Positions 1 to 12,261 of a stretch of 64,000 nt of DNA are shown here, piece by piece. Source of the DNA: Lysobacter sp. cf310. Lineage in GTDB: Bacteria; Pseudomonadota; Gammaproteobacteria; Xanthomonadales; Xanthomonadaceae. A program made the translations under genes and the position numbers. Under the pieces are notes generated by a model that saw only the letters and a program-made list of their open reading frames with translations, had not been told where the DNA came from and made no database searches. The stretch is from contig NZ_FOSS01000001.1 of NCBI RefSeq assembly GCF_900114355.1, positions 124,001-188,000 on the forward strand. Reading direction: 5' to 3'. How positions within the stretch are numbered: the first letter of the stretch is position 1; the number at the start of each line of letters is the position of its first letter.

Positions 1-117
1 CGATGGCCGCGCGGCAGGGCACAATGCCGGCAGCTCAGCCCCCGAGCCGACGCCCGCAGCGCGCGACCCGTTCGACCGCGCGACCTGCGAGCACGAAACT
101 GGAGCGCCACTCGCCCG

Positions 118-1341
118 ATGAACGCCACCGCCCCCGCCGCCGTCATCGACGACATCTTCCCGGCCCCGCCGCCGCCCGCGCTGCGCATCGCCCTGGTCGC
201 GGGCGAGGCTTCGGGCGACCTGCTGGGCGCCGGACTGATCGCCGAACTCAAGCGCCGTCACCCGGGTGCGCTGTTCGTCGGCATCGGCGGCGAGCAGATG
301 CAGGCCGCCGGCCTGGACGCCTGGTACGACGCCTCCGAATTGGCGGTGATGGGCCTGGTCGAAGTGCTCAAGCATCTGCCGCGGCTGCTGCGCCTGCGCA
401 GCGAGCTGCGCAAGCGCGTGCTGGACTGGAAACCCGACGTGTTCATCGGCATCGACGCGCCGGATTTCAATCTGGGCGTGGAGCGCTGGCTCAAGCAGCG
501 CGGGGTGAAGACCGTGCACTACGTGAGTCCCTCGGTCTGGGCCTGGCGCGAGAAACGCGCGGAAAAGATCGGGCAGTCGGCCGATCGCGTGCTGTGCCTG
601 TTTCCGATGGAGCCGGCGATCTACGAACGCCACGGCGTCGATGCGCGCTTCGTCGGCCACCCGCTGGCCGATGAGATGCCCCTGCACCCCGATCGCGACG
701 ACGCCCGCATGTGCCTGGGCCTGGACGACGAGGCGCCGGTGCTGGCGCTGCTGCCGGGTTCGCGGGTCGGCGAGGTCGAACGCCTCAGCGGCGACTTCCT
801 GGCCGCCGCGGCGCGTCTGCGCGCGGCCGAACCACGCTTGAGCATCGTCGCGCCGATGGCCAACGCGCAGGCGCGTGCCGCATTCGAGCGCGTGCTGGCC
901 GCGCACCCCGACGCGGCGGTCCTGCGCCCCGCGTTGCACGTCACCGACGGCGGCGCGCGCACGGTGATGACGGCCTGCGACGTGGTCCTGCTGGCCTCCG
1001 GCACCGCCACCCTGGAGGCGATGCTGGCCAAGCGCCCGATGGTGGTCGCCTACAAGATCGCGCCGCTGACCTACACCCTGGTCAAGACCTTCGGCCTGCT
1101 CAAGACCGACACCTATTCGCTGCCCAACGTGCTCGCCGGCGAGCGCGTGGTGCCGGAACTGATGCAGGCCGACTGCACGCCCGAGAAACTGGCCGAGGCC
1201 ACGCTCGCGCTGCTGCGCGACCGCGAGCGCGCGAGCGCGCTGCCGGCGCGTTTCGAACAGATCCACCTCAGCCTGCGTCGCGACGCCTCCGCACGCGCCG
1301 CCGACGCGGTCGCCGATCTGCTGCCGACCGGCCATGGCTAA
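118..1341 (+). CDS. lpxB: Lipid-A-disaccharide synthase LpxB
   Basis: Glycosyltransferase family 19 enzyme that condenses UDP-diacylglucosamine with lipid X to give the tetraacyl disaccharide 1-phosphate of lipid A, at the inner face of the cytoplasmic membrane. The 407-aa length fits the family (about 380-390) plus a short proline/alanine-rich N-terminal extension. The family signature VAGEASGD is at residues 27-34, and the C-terminal half carries the SGTATLEA and MVVAYK stretches typical of the nucleotide-sugar-binding domain. The ATG follows directly on a GC-rich leader. The last 8 bases overlap the rnhB start, so the two genes are probably translationally coupled. The order lpxB-rnhB-dnaE-accA is the classical gammaproteobacterial lpx operon tail; lpxA would be expected just left of the window. 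Confidence 0.97.
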   Translation: MNATAPAAVIDDIFPAPPPPALRIALVAGEASGDLLGAGLIAELKRRHPGALFVGIGGEQMQAAGLDAWYDASELAVMGLVEVLKHLPRLLRLRSELRKRVLDWKPDVFIGIDAPDFNLGVERWLKQRGVKTVHYVSPSVWAWREKRAEKIGQSADRVLCLFPMEPAIYERHGVDARFVGHPLADEMPLHPDRDDARMCLGLDDEAPVLALLPGSRVGEVERLSGDFLAAAARLRAAEPRLSIVAPMANAQARAAFERVLAAHPDAAVLRPALHVTDGGARTVMTACDVVLLASGTATLEAMLAKRPMVVAYKIAPLTYTLVKTFGLLKTDTYSLPNVLAGERVVPELMQADCTPEKLAEATLALLRDRERASALPARFEQIHLSLRRDASARAADAVADLLPTGHG

Positions 1342-1966
1342 GGCCGGCGGCCAACTCGCGCTCGACCTGAGCCTGGCCCGCGGCGCCCAGCGCATCGCCG
1401 GCGTCGACGAGGCCGGGCGCGGCCCGCTCGCCGGCCCGGTGGTGGTGGCCGCGGTGGTGCTGGGCCCGGGACGCACGCCGGTCAACGGCCTGGACGATTC
1501 CAAGCAGCTCAGCGCCGAGCGCCGCGAAGCGCTGTACGCGCGCATCGTCGAACGCGCGCTGGCCTGGAGCGTGGTCTACGTCGAGGTCGAGGAAATCGAC
1601 CGCATCAACATCTTCCAGGCCACCATGGCCGGCATGCGGCGCGCGGTCGAAGCGGTCGCGCACGCAGCGGAACTGGCGCGCATCGACGGCAACGCCCTGC
1701 CGCGCGGCCTGCCCTGCCCGGCCGAGGCCCTGATCGGCGGCGACGCGCGCGATCGCGCGATCATGGCCGCCTCGATCCTGGCCAAGGTCTCGCGCGACCG
1801 CCACATGCGCGAGCTGCATGCGCAGTGGCCGCAATACGGTTTCGACGAACACAAGGGCTACGGCACGCCCGCGCACCTGGCCGCGCTGGCCACGCACGGC
1901 CCCTGCCCGCAGCACCGCCGCAGCTTCGCGCCGGTGCGCGCGGCGCTGGTGACCGACGTGCCCTGA
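1334..1966 (+). CDS. rnhB: Ribonuclease HII
   Basis: Cytoplasmic endonuclease that cuts 5' of ribonucleotides embedded in duplex DNA and RNA of RNA-DNA hybrids. The signature [13 protein letters not shown] begins at residue 24, giving the metal ligands D25 and E26. The LIGGD and [13 protein letters not shown] blocks supply the remaining acidic residues, and the C-terminal HKGYGTPAH and HRRSF motifs are intact. The 210-aa length is normal. The start codon lies inside the 3' end of lpxB (ATGGCTAA overlap). A hairpin element shared with the leuS 3' end follows immediately downstream. Confidence 0.97.
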   Translation: MAKAGGQLALDLSLARGAQRIAGVDEAGRGPLAGPVVVAAVVLGPGRTPVNGLDDSKQLSAERREALYARIVERALAWSVVYVEVEEIDRINIFQATMAGMRRAVEAVAHAAELARIDGNALPRGLPCPAEALIGGDARDRAIMAASILAKVSRDRHMRELHAQWPQYGFDEHKGYGTPAHLAALATHGPCPQHRRSFAPVRAALVTDVP

Positions 1967-2019
1967 GCCCTGCCGAACGCCTGCGCCGGCAGCGACAGCC
2001 AATCGCCTCCCTTCGCCCG

Positions 2020-2098
2020 GCCCGCGGGCACCGCCCGCGGGCGTTCGGTCGCACCCGAACCCGCGGTTCGTAAACGCGCGCCGTCACCCTTTGCGCAA
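2020..2098 (+). repeat. Two-part hairpin element at the rnhB 3' end, copy 1
   Basis: Fills much of the 333-base gap between rnhB and the next gene. It starts with a perfect 10-bp stem (GCCCGCGGGC, loop ACC) at 2020-2042. This is followed by GTTCGGTCGC, a variable middle, and GGTTCGTAAACGC...TCACCCT. A homologous element lies at 33101-33173, just past the 3' end of leuS, in the same orientation relative to its gene. The rest of the 1967-2299 gap shows no convincing gene. Confidence 0.7.
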
Positions 2099-2299
2099 GG
2101 GAAAGACCAGCGCGCGAGCGCGTGTGAAGACCGCCTGTCGGCTGAACAGGCTGGACCTGTCCTACGTCACGGCGACTTTCCGCAGGCGCGCCCATGCTGA
2201 GCAACCACGCATGCTGCCGCGGCATCCCTAAGGATGAGGGTCGACGCACACCGGCCGTGCCCGACGCCCCGCCCCCATGGCCGGAACCGGAGGTGCTCC

Positions 2300-2929
2300 A
2301 TGCGCATGCCCCATCCGACCCCGACCCCGCAGCCCCTGCCGTTCGAGTCCGACACCGCCCCGGTGGTGTCGCTGGAACCGGCCATGGCGGTCACGCCGGC
2401 GGCGATCGCCGCCTTCGACGCCCTGGTCCACGAACTCCATCCCGATGCCGCGCGCGTCGACGCCACCCGCCTGCAGCGCCTGGCCGTATGGCTGAGCGCG
2501 ATGCCGAAGGAAGCAGCGCGCGCGGTGGTCGATCAACGCCTGCAGCGTCTGCAGGAGCTGCGCGCCATGCTGGCCGATCCCGACTGGGACTGCGCGCCGG
2601 CGGTACGCGCGCGCCTGGACAAGCTGCTGGCCTATGTCGACAACGGCGACGACCTGATCCCGGACCGGATCCCGCTGCTGGGCCTGCTCGACGACGTGCT
2701 GCTGATCGAACTGGCCTGGCCCGCCTTCGCCGAGGAGGCCGAGGACTACCGCGACTTCTGCGCCTACCGCGAGGTCCGCCACCCGGACGCCAACGGCGCC
2801 GAATTGCGCGCGTCCTGGGTGCGCGAGCGCCTGGACGAGATCGCCCTGCTGCAACAGCGCGTGCGCATCCACGAACACCACTACGCACCGGCCTTCCATG
2901 CCGCGCAGTCGCCGTTCCGGGTGACCTGA
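2300..2929 (+). CDS. YkvA/DUF1232-like protein
   Basis: A 209-aa protein whose middle part (from about residue 118) reads DLIPDRIPLLGLLDD. This resembles the DLIPDFIPVLGYLDD core of DUF1232/YkvA proteins, a family with no settled function. The ATG at 2300 is chosen because GGAGGT lies 6 bases upstream; an in-frame ATG at 2234 would add 22 low-complexity residues without a ribosome-binding site. There is no signal peptide, and unlike typical short YkvA proteins no clear membrane helix. It sits between rnhB and dnaE, which are directly adjacent in E. coli, so it is a lineage-specific insertion in the operon. The DUF1232 link rests on one motif. Confidence 0.7.
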   Translation: MRMPHPTPTPQPLPFESDTAPVVSLEPAMAVTPAAIAAFDALVHELHPDAARVDATRLQRLAVWLSAMPKEAARAVVDQRLQRLQELRAMLADPDWDCAPAVRARLDKLLAYVDNGDDLIPDRIPLLGLLDDVLLIELAWPAFAEEAEDYRDFCAYREVRHPDANGAELRASWVRERLDEIALLQQRVRIHEHHYAPAFHAAQSPFRVT

Positions 2930-3104
2930 AGCGGACGCGTTCGAGCCGGCCCGGGGCGCTCGAACGCACACGAAAGCGCGGCGATCGGCGCGCAACGGCG
3001 CCGATTCGCGCGCTCCCGCGCGGGCCAGGCGCGGTCGCCGCGATGTCAAGCCTTGTACGCGGCGGCCGGGCTGCTAACCTGCTGGCTGTCACGCCGGTTG
3101 TCGC

Positions 3105-6100
3105 ATGTCCGCACGCTTCGTTCATCTCCACCTGCACAGCGAGTATTCGCTAGCCGACTCGACGATCCGCATCGACGAGTTGGTCAAACGCTGCGCGAGC
3201 CTGGGTCAGCCCGCGGTCGCCCTGACCGACCTCGACAACCTGTTCGCGACGGTCAAGTTCTACAAGGCCGCCGAGAGCGCGGGCCTGAAGCCCATCATCG
3301 GCGCCGACGTCGGCCTGGCCGACGGCAACGAAACGCCCTCGCGCATGACCCTGCTGTGCCGCGACCGCGGCGGCTACCTGACCCTGTCGCGCCTGCTCAG
3401 CCGCGCCTGGCTGGAAGGCCATCGCGTCGACGGCGTGGTGCTGCGCCCGGAATGGCTGCGCGAGGACAACGGCGGCCTGTTCGCCCTGGCCGGCCGCCAC
3501 AGCCTGGGCGGACGCCTGGCGATCGGCGGCCGCCACGAACTGGCCGAAGCCTGGATCGCCGACTGGCAGAGCGTGCTCGACGACCGCCTGCATCTGGAAC
3601 TCACGCGCAGCCGCCGCGACGGCGAGGACGCGTTCAACGCCTTCGCCCTGCACGCCTCCGGCAAGCGCGGCCTGGCCGTGGTCGCCAGCAACGACGCGCG
3701 CTTCCTCGACCGCGACGGTTTCGAGGCCCACGAAGCGCGCGTGTGCATCGCCTCGGGCCGCGTGCTCGACGATCCCAAGCGGCCGCGCGACTACAGCGAA
3801 GAGCAGTACCTGAAATCGTCGGAGGAGATGGCCGAGCTGTTCGCCGACATCCCCGACGCGATCGACAACGCGGTGGCATTGGCCACGCGCTGCAACGTCG
3901 AACTCAAGCTGGGCGAGTACGCGCTGCCGGCGTTCCCGGTGCCCAGCGAGCACACCATCGAGAGCTGGCTGCGCAACTCCGCGCGCGAGGGCCTGGAAAA
4001 GCGCCTGGAGAAGGCCCCGCTGGCGGACGGCAAGAGCCGCCAGGATTACGACGACCGGCTCGAGATCGAGCTCGACGTCATCATCAAGATGGGCTTCCCC
4101 GGCTACTTCCTGATCGTCGCGGACTTCATCAACTGGGCCAAGGACCACGGCATCCCGGTCGGTCCGGGCCGCGGTTCGGGCGCCGGCTCGCTGGTGGCCT
4201 GGGCGCTGGGCATCACCGATCTGGACCCGCTGCCCTACGACCTGCTGTTCGAGCGATTCCTCAATCCCGAACGCGTGTCGATGCCCGACTTCGACATCGA
4301 CTTCTGCATGGATCGGCGCGACGAGGTGATCGACTACGTCGCCGCCAAGTACGGCCGCGACCGCGTCAGCCAGATCATCACCTACGGCACCATGGCCGCG
4401 AAGGCGGTGGTGCGCGACTCCGGACGCGTGCTCGGCCATCCCTACGGCTTCGTCGACGGCATCGCCAAGCTGATCCCGAACACCCTGGGCATCAGCCTGG
4501 ACGACGCGCTGGGCAACACCGACGCCGCCAAGCAGAACCCGATGCTGGCCTCGGCCGATCTGATCGACCGCTACCGCACCGAGGACGACGTCCGCGACCT
4601 GCTCGACCTGGCGCTAAGCCTGGAAGACCTGACCCGCAACGCCGGCAAGCACGCCGGCGGCGTGGTGATCGCGCCCTCGCCGCTGAGCGACTTCTGCCCG
4701 CTGTTCGCCGAACACGACGGCGAAGGCCGCGGCCGCAACCCGGTCACCCAGTTCGACAAGGACGACGTCGAAGCCGTCGGCCTGGTCAAGTTCGACTTCC
4801 TCGGCCTGCGCACGCTCACGATCATCGATTGGGCGGTGAAGGCGATCAATCTGCGCCGCGCCGCGGCCGGCGAAGCGCCGTTGGACATCACCGCGCTGGA
4901 GCTGGACGACAAGCTCAGCTACGAGCTGTTCGCGCGCGGCGATACGGTCGCGGTGTTCCAGTTCGAATCGCGCGGCATGCGCGAGCTGCTCAAGCGCGCC
5001 AAGCCCGACACCTTCGAAGACATCATCGCGCTGGCCGCGCTGTTCCGTCCCGGCCCGCTGGGCTCGGGGATGGACCGCGAATGGGTCGACCGCAAGCACG
5101 GCAATACCGAAGTCACCTACCCGCACGATTCGCTGGAACCGGTGCTGTCGCCGACCTACGGCGTCATCGTGTACCAGGAACAGGTGATGCAGATCGCCCA
5201 GGTGCTGGCGGGCTACACGCTCGGCGGCGCCGACATGCTGCGCCGCGCGATGGGCAAGAAGAAGCCCGAGGAGATGGCGAAGGAGCGCGCCAAGTTCGAG
5301 GCCGGCTGCGCCGAGCGCGGCATTCCGGCCAAGCAGGCCAGCCCGATCTTCGACTTGATGGAGAAGTTCGCCGAGTACGGCTTCAACAAGTCGCACTCGG
5401 CCGCCTACGCCCTGGTCGCGTATCAGACCGCCTGGCTGAAGGTGCATTACCCGGCCGAATTCATGGCCGCGGTGCTGTCCTCGGACATGGACAACACCGA
5501 CAAGATCGTCGGCTTCCTCGACGAAGCCCGCACCATGGGCCTGGAAGTGCTGCCGCCGGACGTGGACGCCTCGGCCTACATGTTCGAGGCCAAGGACGCG
5601 CGCACCATCCGCTACGGCCTGGGCGCGGTGAAGGGCGTCGGCCGCGGCGCCTGCGAGGCGATCGTCGACGCACGCCGCGCCGGCCCCTTCGACGACCTGC
5701 TGGATTTCTGCAAACGCGTCGACAGCGGCAAGCTCAACCGGCGCGCGCTGGAAGCGATGACCCAGGCCGGCGCCCTGGATCGGCTGGGCAAGAACCGCGC
5801 GAGCCTGATGCTGCAGCTGCCGGAAGTGCTGAAGGCCACCGACCAGCTCGCGCGCGAGCGCGATGCCGGCCAGGTCTCGCTGTTCGGCGGCTTCGAAGCC
5901 GCCGCGCCGGCGCTGCACCTGGACCTGTCGGAGGCCGACGAGTGGCCGCTGGCGCAGCTGCTGGCCGGCGAGCGCGAGACCCTGGGCCATTACCTCAGCG
6001 GCCACCCGTTCGACCCCTATCGCGACGAGCTGCGCGGCCTGGTCGGCAACGATCTGGGCGAACTCGACCGGATCTGGGAGAACCGCCCTGAGAGCGCGCG

Positions 6101-6629
6101 CAGCGGCTGGCGCCCGGAACTGGAAGTGGTGGTGGCCGGCCAGGTCGTCGGCCTGCGCAAGAAGGGCGACAGCCAGATGTTCGTGCAGATCGAGGACGGC
6201 CGCGGCCGGCTCGAATGCGCCTTCTTCGCCGAGACCTACGGCGAGTTCGCCTCCCTGCTCGCGCGCGACCGCCTGCTGGTCGTGCAGGGCGGCCTGCGCG
6301 AGGACGCCTTCAGCGGCGGCTTCGCCCTGCGCGCGCAGCGCTGCTGGGAGTACTCGCAGGTCTGCGCCAAGCACGCGCAGCGCCTGTCGATGCGCCTGGA
6401 CCTGCGCGTGCCCGGCACCTGGCAGCGCGTGGACGCGCTGCTGGCCAAGAACCGTCCCGGGCAGACGCCGATCCGCCTGGACCTGCTGCGCGCGGGCGCA
6501 GCCGGCATGCTCGACCTCAACGGCGGCCAATCGGTGCGCGTGGACGCCGACCTGGTCGGCACGCTGCGCGCCCAGCCGGGCGTGCGCGCGGTCAAGCTGA
6601 CCCTGGCCAAGCCCTGGGCTGGAGGCTAG
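3105..6629 (+). CDS. dnaE: DNA polymerase III subunit alpha
   Basis: Catalytic subunit of the replicative polymerase holoenzyme. At 1174 aa it matches the proteobacterial DnaE1 length. An N-terminal PHP domain (HLHLHSEYS from residue 7) is followed by the palm with VGPGRGSGAGSLV and PDFDIDFCMD. D397 and D399 correspond to the E. coli catalytic pair D401/D403. KKKPEEMAKER and the fingers region follow, then the tandem HhH and OB-fold parts in the C-terminal third. This is the PHP-containing essential type, not the error-prone DnaE2/ImuC. The ATG at 3105 opens directly with the conserved RFVHLHLHSEYS start. The gap to accA holds a 55-base inverted repeat instead of a standard terminator. Confidence 0.98.
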   Translation: MSARFVHLHLHSEYSLADSTIRIDELVKRCASLGQPAVALTDLDNLFATVKFYKAAESAGLKPIIGADVGLADGNETPSRMTLLCRDRGGYLTLSRLLSRAWLEGHRVDGVVLRPEWLREDNGGLFALAGRHSLGGRLAIGGRHELAEAWIADWQSVLDDRLHLELTRSRRDGEDAFNAFALHASGKRGLAVVASNDARFLDRDGFEAHEARVCIASGRVLDDPKRPRDYSEEQYLKSSEEMAELFADIPDAIDNAVALATRCNVELKLGEYALPAFPVPSEHTIESWLRNSAREGLEKRLEKAPLADGKSRQDYDDRLEIELDVIIKMGFPGYFLIVADFINWAKDHGIPVGPGRGSGAGSLVAWALGITDLDPLPYDLLFERFLNPERVSMPDFDIDFCMDRRDEVIDYVAAKYGRDRVSQIITYGTMAAKAVVRDSGRVLGHPYGFVDGIAKLIPNTLGISLDDALGNTDAAKQNPMLASADLIDRYRTEDDVRDLLDLALSLEDLTRNAGKHAGGVVIAPSPLSDFCPLFAEHDGEGRGRNPVTQFDKDDVEAVGLVKFDFLGLRTLTIIDWAVKAINLRRAAAGEAPLDITALELDDKLSYELFARGDTVAVFQFESRGMRELLKRAKPDTFEDIIALAALFRPGPLGSGMDREWVDRKHGNTEVTYPHDSLEPVLSPTYGVIVYQEQVMQIAQVLAGYTLGGADMLRRAMGKKKPEEMAKERAKFEAGCAERGIPAKQASPIFDLMEKFAEYGFNKSHSAAYALVAYQTAWLKVHYPAEFMAAVLSSDMDNTDKIVGFLDEARTMGLEVLPPDVDASAYMFEAKDARTIRYGLGAVKGVGRGACEAIVDARRAGPFDDLLDFCKRVDSGKLNRRALEAMTQAGALDRLGKNRASLMLQLPEVLKATDQLARERDAGQVSLFGGFEAAAPALHLDLSEADEWPLAQLLAGERETLGHYLSGHPFDPYRDELRGLVGNDLGELDRIWENRPESARSGWRPELEVVVAGQVVGLRKKGDSQMFVQIEDGRGRLECAFFAETYGEFASLLARDRLLVVQGGLREDAFSGGFALRAQRCWEYSQVCAKHAQRLSMRLDLRVPGTWQRVDALLAKNRPGQTPIRLDLLRAGAAGMLDLNGGQSVRVDADLVGTLRAQPGVRAVKLTLAKPWAGG

Positions 6630-6647
6630 AAGCGAGAAGTGAGCGTG

Positions 6648-6702
6648 GAGGAGTGAGGAGTGAGCGAAAGCTGGCACCGCCCTTGCTCACTCCTCACTCC
6701 TC
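6648..6702. repeat. Inverted repeat between dnaE and accA
   Basis: Perfect 18-base inverted repeat (GAGGAGTGAGGAGTGAGC at 6648-6665, its complement at 6685-6702) around a 19-base loop. It is built from GAGTGAG-type units. Similar ctcactcctcactcct text recurs near 42998-43030 after cnoX. No U-tract follows, so it is not a standard intrinsic terminator; it may act as an mRNA-stabilising or REP-like hairpin. Confidence 0.6.
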
Positions 6703-6789
6703 TCCGCTCACTCCTGCCCCTCCCCCTACCCCTCGGTACGGTCCGCCCCCCTGGGCTAGACTGTGCCCCTTTCCGGCCCCGGCCCGAGC

Positions 6790-7749
<960 letters not shown>

Positions 7750-7765
7750 GCGCGCGGCCCGGGAC

Positions 7766-8461
7766 GTGAGCAGCTGGCCGAAATGGATCGTCGGCACTGT
7801 GGCGCTGCTGGCCGCCTTGTTCGTTTGCCTGATCTACGGCTTGTACTGGTACGGCGCCAGCGCGTTGCCGGCTGAGCTGCCAACGGCGCAGCGTGCATAC
7901 CCCCCCGAAGTGCGGCAGGCGTACTGGCGGTCTGAGAGCGGTCGCGAGCCAATCGAGATCGAACGCATGGACCCGTTAAAGCTGGTCTGGCGCGTTTTCG
8001 TCCTCACTCGCGACGAGCACATCCCCAAACCTACGGCAGAGGAGCGAGTGTTAACGCACGCTTCGCGTCTAGCGACGATCCGGAGAACGGATCACATTTC
8101 GATGATGCGCCATCATCTGGCTAGCGTCGCGTCCTGGATACGTTTCAGCAACGAAAGGACGCCGGAACAGATCATCGACCTGCTCTTGGAGCAGTCGGCA
8201 TTCGGACGCGACGCCTTCGGCTACGATGCGGCGGCCGAGGCCTACTTCGGCCTGCCCGCACAGCGACTAACCAGAGCGGAACAGCTCGCTCTCTTTACCG
8301 TGATGGGCAATCCCTCGATCAACGATCCGGATCGCCATCCGGATCGCTTTCGTAGGCATTACTTGCGCATCGCCGAACGGTCGGGCGTCGATACCTCCAC
8401 GATCGACTTCGAACGCGATTTGGCGCGTTTGAAGCCTGCCTCGAAGCCGGCCGCCCCATGA
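7766..8461 (+). CDS. Membrane-anchored degenerate GT51 transglycosylase-like protein, copy 1
   Basis: A 231-aa protein with a GTG start, chosen because it then aligns with the neighbour's start (SxWPKWIVGT in both). One N-terminal membrane helix (residues 8-28) precedes a periplasmic part. Its C-terminal half reads like the second half of GT51 peptidoglycan transglycosylases: EQIID...AFGRDAFGYDAAAEAYFGLPAQRLTRAEQLAL, compare the family's ILE-YLN-fGrgayGi-aAa-YFgk-LtlaEaAlL. The catalytic motifs EDxxFxxHxG, GGSTITQQ and RKxxE are not recognisable, so enzymatic activity is unlikely. The last 4 bases overlap the next gene (ATGA). The region looks less GC-rich than its surroundings, with rarer codons, suggesting transfer or relaxed constraint. 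The relation to GT51 is my inference from pattern. Confidence 0.7.
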   Translation: MSSWPKWIVGTVALLAALFVCLIYGLYWYGASALPAELPTAQRAYPPEVRQAYWRSESGREPIEIERMDPLKLVWRVFVLTRDEHIPKPTAEERVLTHASRLATIRRTDHISMMRHHLASVASWIRFSNERTPEQIIDLLLEQSAFGRDAFGYDAAAEAYFGLPAQRLTRAEQLALFTVMGNPSINDPDRHPDRFRRHYLRIAERSGVDTSTIDFERDLARLKPASKPAAP

Positions 8462-9150
8462 GTGCGTGGCCGAAATGGATAGTCGGCACGATCTTGGTAC
8501 TGGCTGCGGCGTTCGTGTCGATGGTGTATGGCCTCTATTGGCAAGGCGCCAGCGCACTGCCGCGAGAGTTGTCGCGCGCGCAGCATCAGTACTCGGACGA
8601 TGTACGCGGTATCTATTGGGCATCGCTGGGCGGCGAAGGCCCGATGCGCGTGGAGCGCCTGGACCCGCTGAAGCTGTGCTGGAAGGTATTGCACGCAGTC
8701 AGTATCGACGACCGAGAGCCGCTCGGCCCGCGCGCATCGCACTCCCTGATGAGCGAAGCGGCGCGCTTGATCTTATCCCGGGCTCGCACTGATTCGCGCC
8801 CCGCCAACCGGATAGTTGCGGAAATCGCAGCGATGATCCGTCTGAGCAACGAGTGGCGGCCGGAGCAGATCGCCGACTACAGTCTGGATACGGCTTGGTT
8901 CGGCCGGAATGCGCGTGGATTACGAGCCGCCGCGCCCGCTTACTTCGGCGTTCCGGCTGATCGACTGACGCGAGCCGAAACCATCGCATTAGTCGGGATG
9001 ATGAAGTTCCCATCCCGCGAGCCTATGCGTAATCGCGAGCAGTTCAACGAACGTTACGCTTATCTCGCCGGCGAGCTCGGAATCGACCCTGCGCATATCG
9101 ATCCGCAGCGAGATTTAGCCCGCCTCACTCCCGCCGCAGTCACGCAGTAG
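8458..9150 (+). CDS. Membrane-anchored degenerate GT51 transglycosylase-like protein, copy 2
   Basis: A 230-aa tandem paralogue of the preceding gene. They share SxWPKWIVGT, LYWxGASALP, the xDPLKLxW block, and the C-terminal FGRxAxGxxAAxxAYFGxPAxRLTRAE block. It has one N-terminal membrane helix and a periplasmic remainder. The GT51-like half (EWRPEQIAD, AWFGRNARGL, AYFGVPADRLTRAET) is clearer here than in copy 1, but the first catalytic glutamate motif and the STxTQQ motif are again missing. ATGA overlap with copy 1 implies coupled translation. A pseudo-enzyme role in cell-wall regulation is one possibility; an envelope toxin or immunity role is another. Neither is shown by the sequence. Confidence 0.7.
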   Translation: MSAWPKWIVGTILVLAAAFVSMVYGLYWQGASALPRELSRAQHQYSDDVRGIYWASLGGEGPMRVERLDPLKLCWKVLHAVSIDDREPLGPRASHSLMSEAARLILSRARTDSRPANRIVAEIAAMIRLSNEWRPEQIADYSLDTAWFGRNARGLRAAAPAYFGVPADRLTRAETIALVGMMKFPSREPMRNREQFNERYAYLAGELGIDPAHIDPQRDLARLTPAAVTQ

Positions 9151-9163
9151 TCGCACCTCCAAG

Positions 9164-9457
9164 ATGAAGATCAACACAACGCACATCGACGTGCATTGGC
9201 ATCATGCCGAGCCCGACTACCCCATCCGTCTGGTCTCGGAAATCGACGCCGACGGCTACGAGACCCGCAAGCTCGAATTCTTCCTCGATGGCCGGGTCGC
9301 ATCGGCTTCGAGCCGTGAAGACGACTTTTCGGACACTCGACTGGGCGAGGTTCCTGTCCCATCGCTGCTAGAGATCAACAGCGACCCACAGTTTGAAGGC
9401 ATCGCCATCAGTGCAGCCGTGTTCGAAGCCTTGTGGGCGGAACACGTACCACGCTAG
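9164..9457 (+). CDS. DUF6881 domain protein
   Basis: A 97-aa soluble protein, 13 bases after the second transglycosylase-like gene. The pattern HIDVHWHHAEPDYPIRLVSEID, then DGYETRKLEFFLDGRV, matches the short DUF6881 family (typically IxVxWxHxxPdePvxlysEld-dgxExRkvexfxdGr). The family is small, standalone and uncharacterised, often found near polymorphic-toxin or immunity genes; that context is suggestive only. It shares the lower-GC composition of the two preceding genes and probably their transcript. No signal peptide or membrane helix. Confidence 0.75.
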   Translation: MKINTTHIDVHWHHAEPDYPIRLVSEIDADGYETRKLEFFLDGRVASASSREDDFSDTRLGEVPVPSLLEINSDPQFEGIAISAAVFEALWAEHVPR

Positions 9458-9470
9458 CCGCGGCGACGGA

Positions 9471-11934
<2,464 letters not shown>

Positions 11935-11994
11935 GCGCGGCGCGCGACACGCGCACGCGTTGACCCCGCGCAGCCCGCGCCGCACACTTGTCGC

Positions 11995-12261
11995 ATGCCA
12001 CGTAAAGCCGCCAACGAGCCCTCGCCCGTGACCGATTTCGAGCAGTCGCTGGACGCGCTCGAACAGTTGGTCGAGAAGATGGAACACGGCGAGATGAGCC
12101 TGGAAGATTCGCTCGCCGCCTACGAGCGCGGCGTGGGCCTGTACCGCCGTTGCCAGACCGCGCTGGAACAGGCCGAACTGCGCGTGCGCCTGCTCAGCGA
12201 CCCGCAGGATCCGGCCAGCGCCGAACCCTATTCCGGCTCGCCCAACGCCTCCGATGCGTGA
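11995..12261 (+). CDS. xseB: Exodeoxyribonuclease VII small subunit
   Basis: Small subunit of the ssDNA-degrading ExoVII complex; several copies bind along each large XseA subunit. At 88 aa with the family core [33 protein letters not shown], it is a textbook XseB helical hairpin. xseA is not in this window. The stop overlaps the ispA start by 8 bases, the usual xseB-ispA coupling in proteobacteria. Confidence 0.96.
   Translation: MPRKAANEPSPVTDFEQSLDALEQLVEKMEHGEMSLEDSLAAYERGVGLYRRCQTALEQAELRVRLLSDPQDPASAEPYSGSPNASDA

Noticed and set aside
1-117. Possible end of lpxA at the left edge
   Set aside because: No in-frame LpxA C-terminus was found in the first 117 bases; only leader-like sequence for lpxB.
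3053-6091. Long frames overlapping dnaE in other phases (for example 1012 codons on the plus strand)
   Set aside because: Shadow frames caused by high GC. They are arginine/proline-rich, without family motifs, while dnaE fits perfectly.
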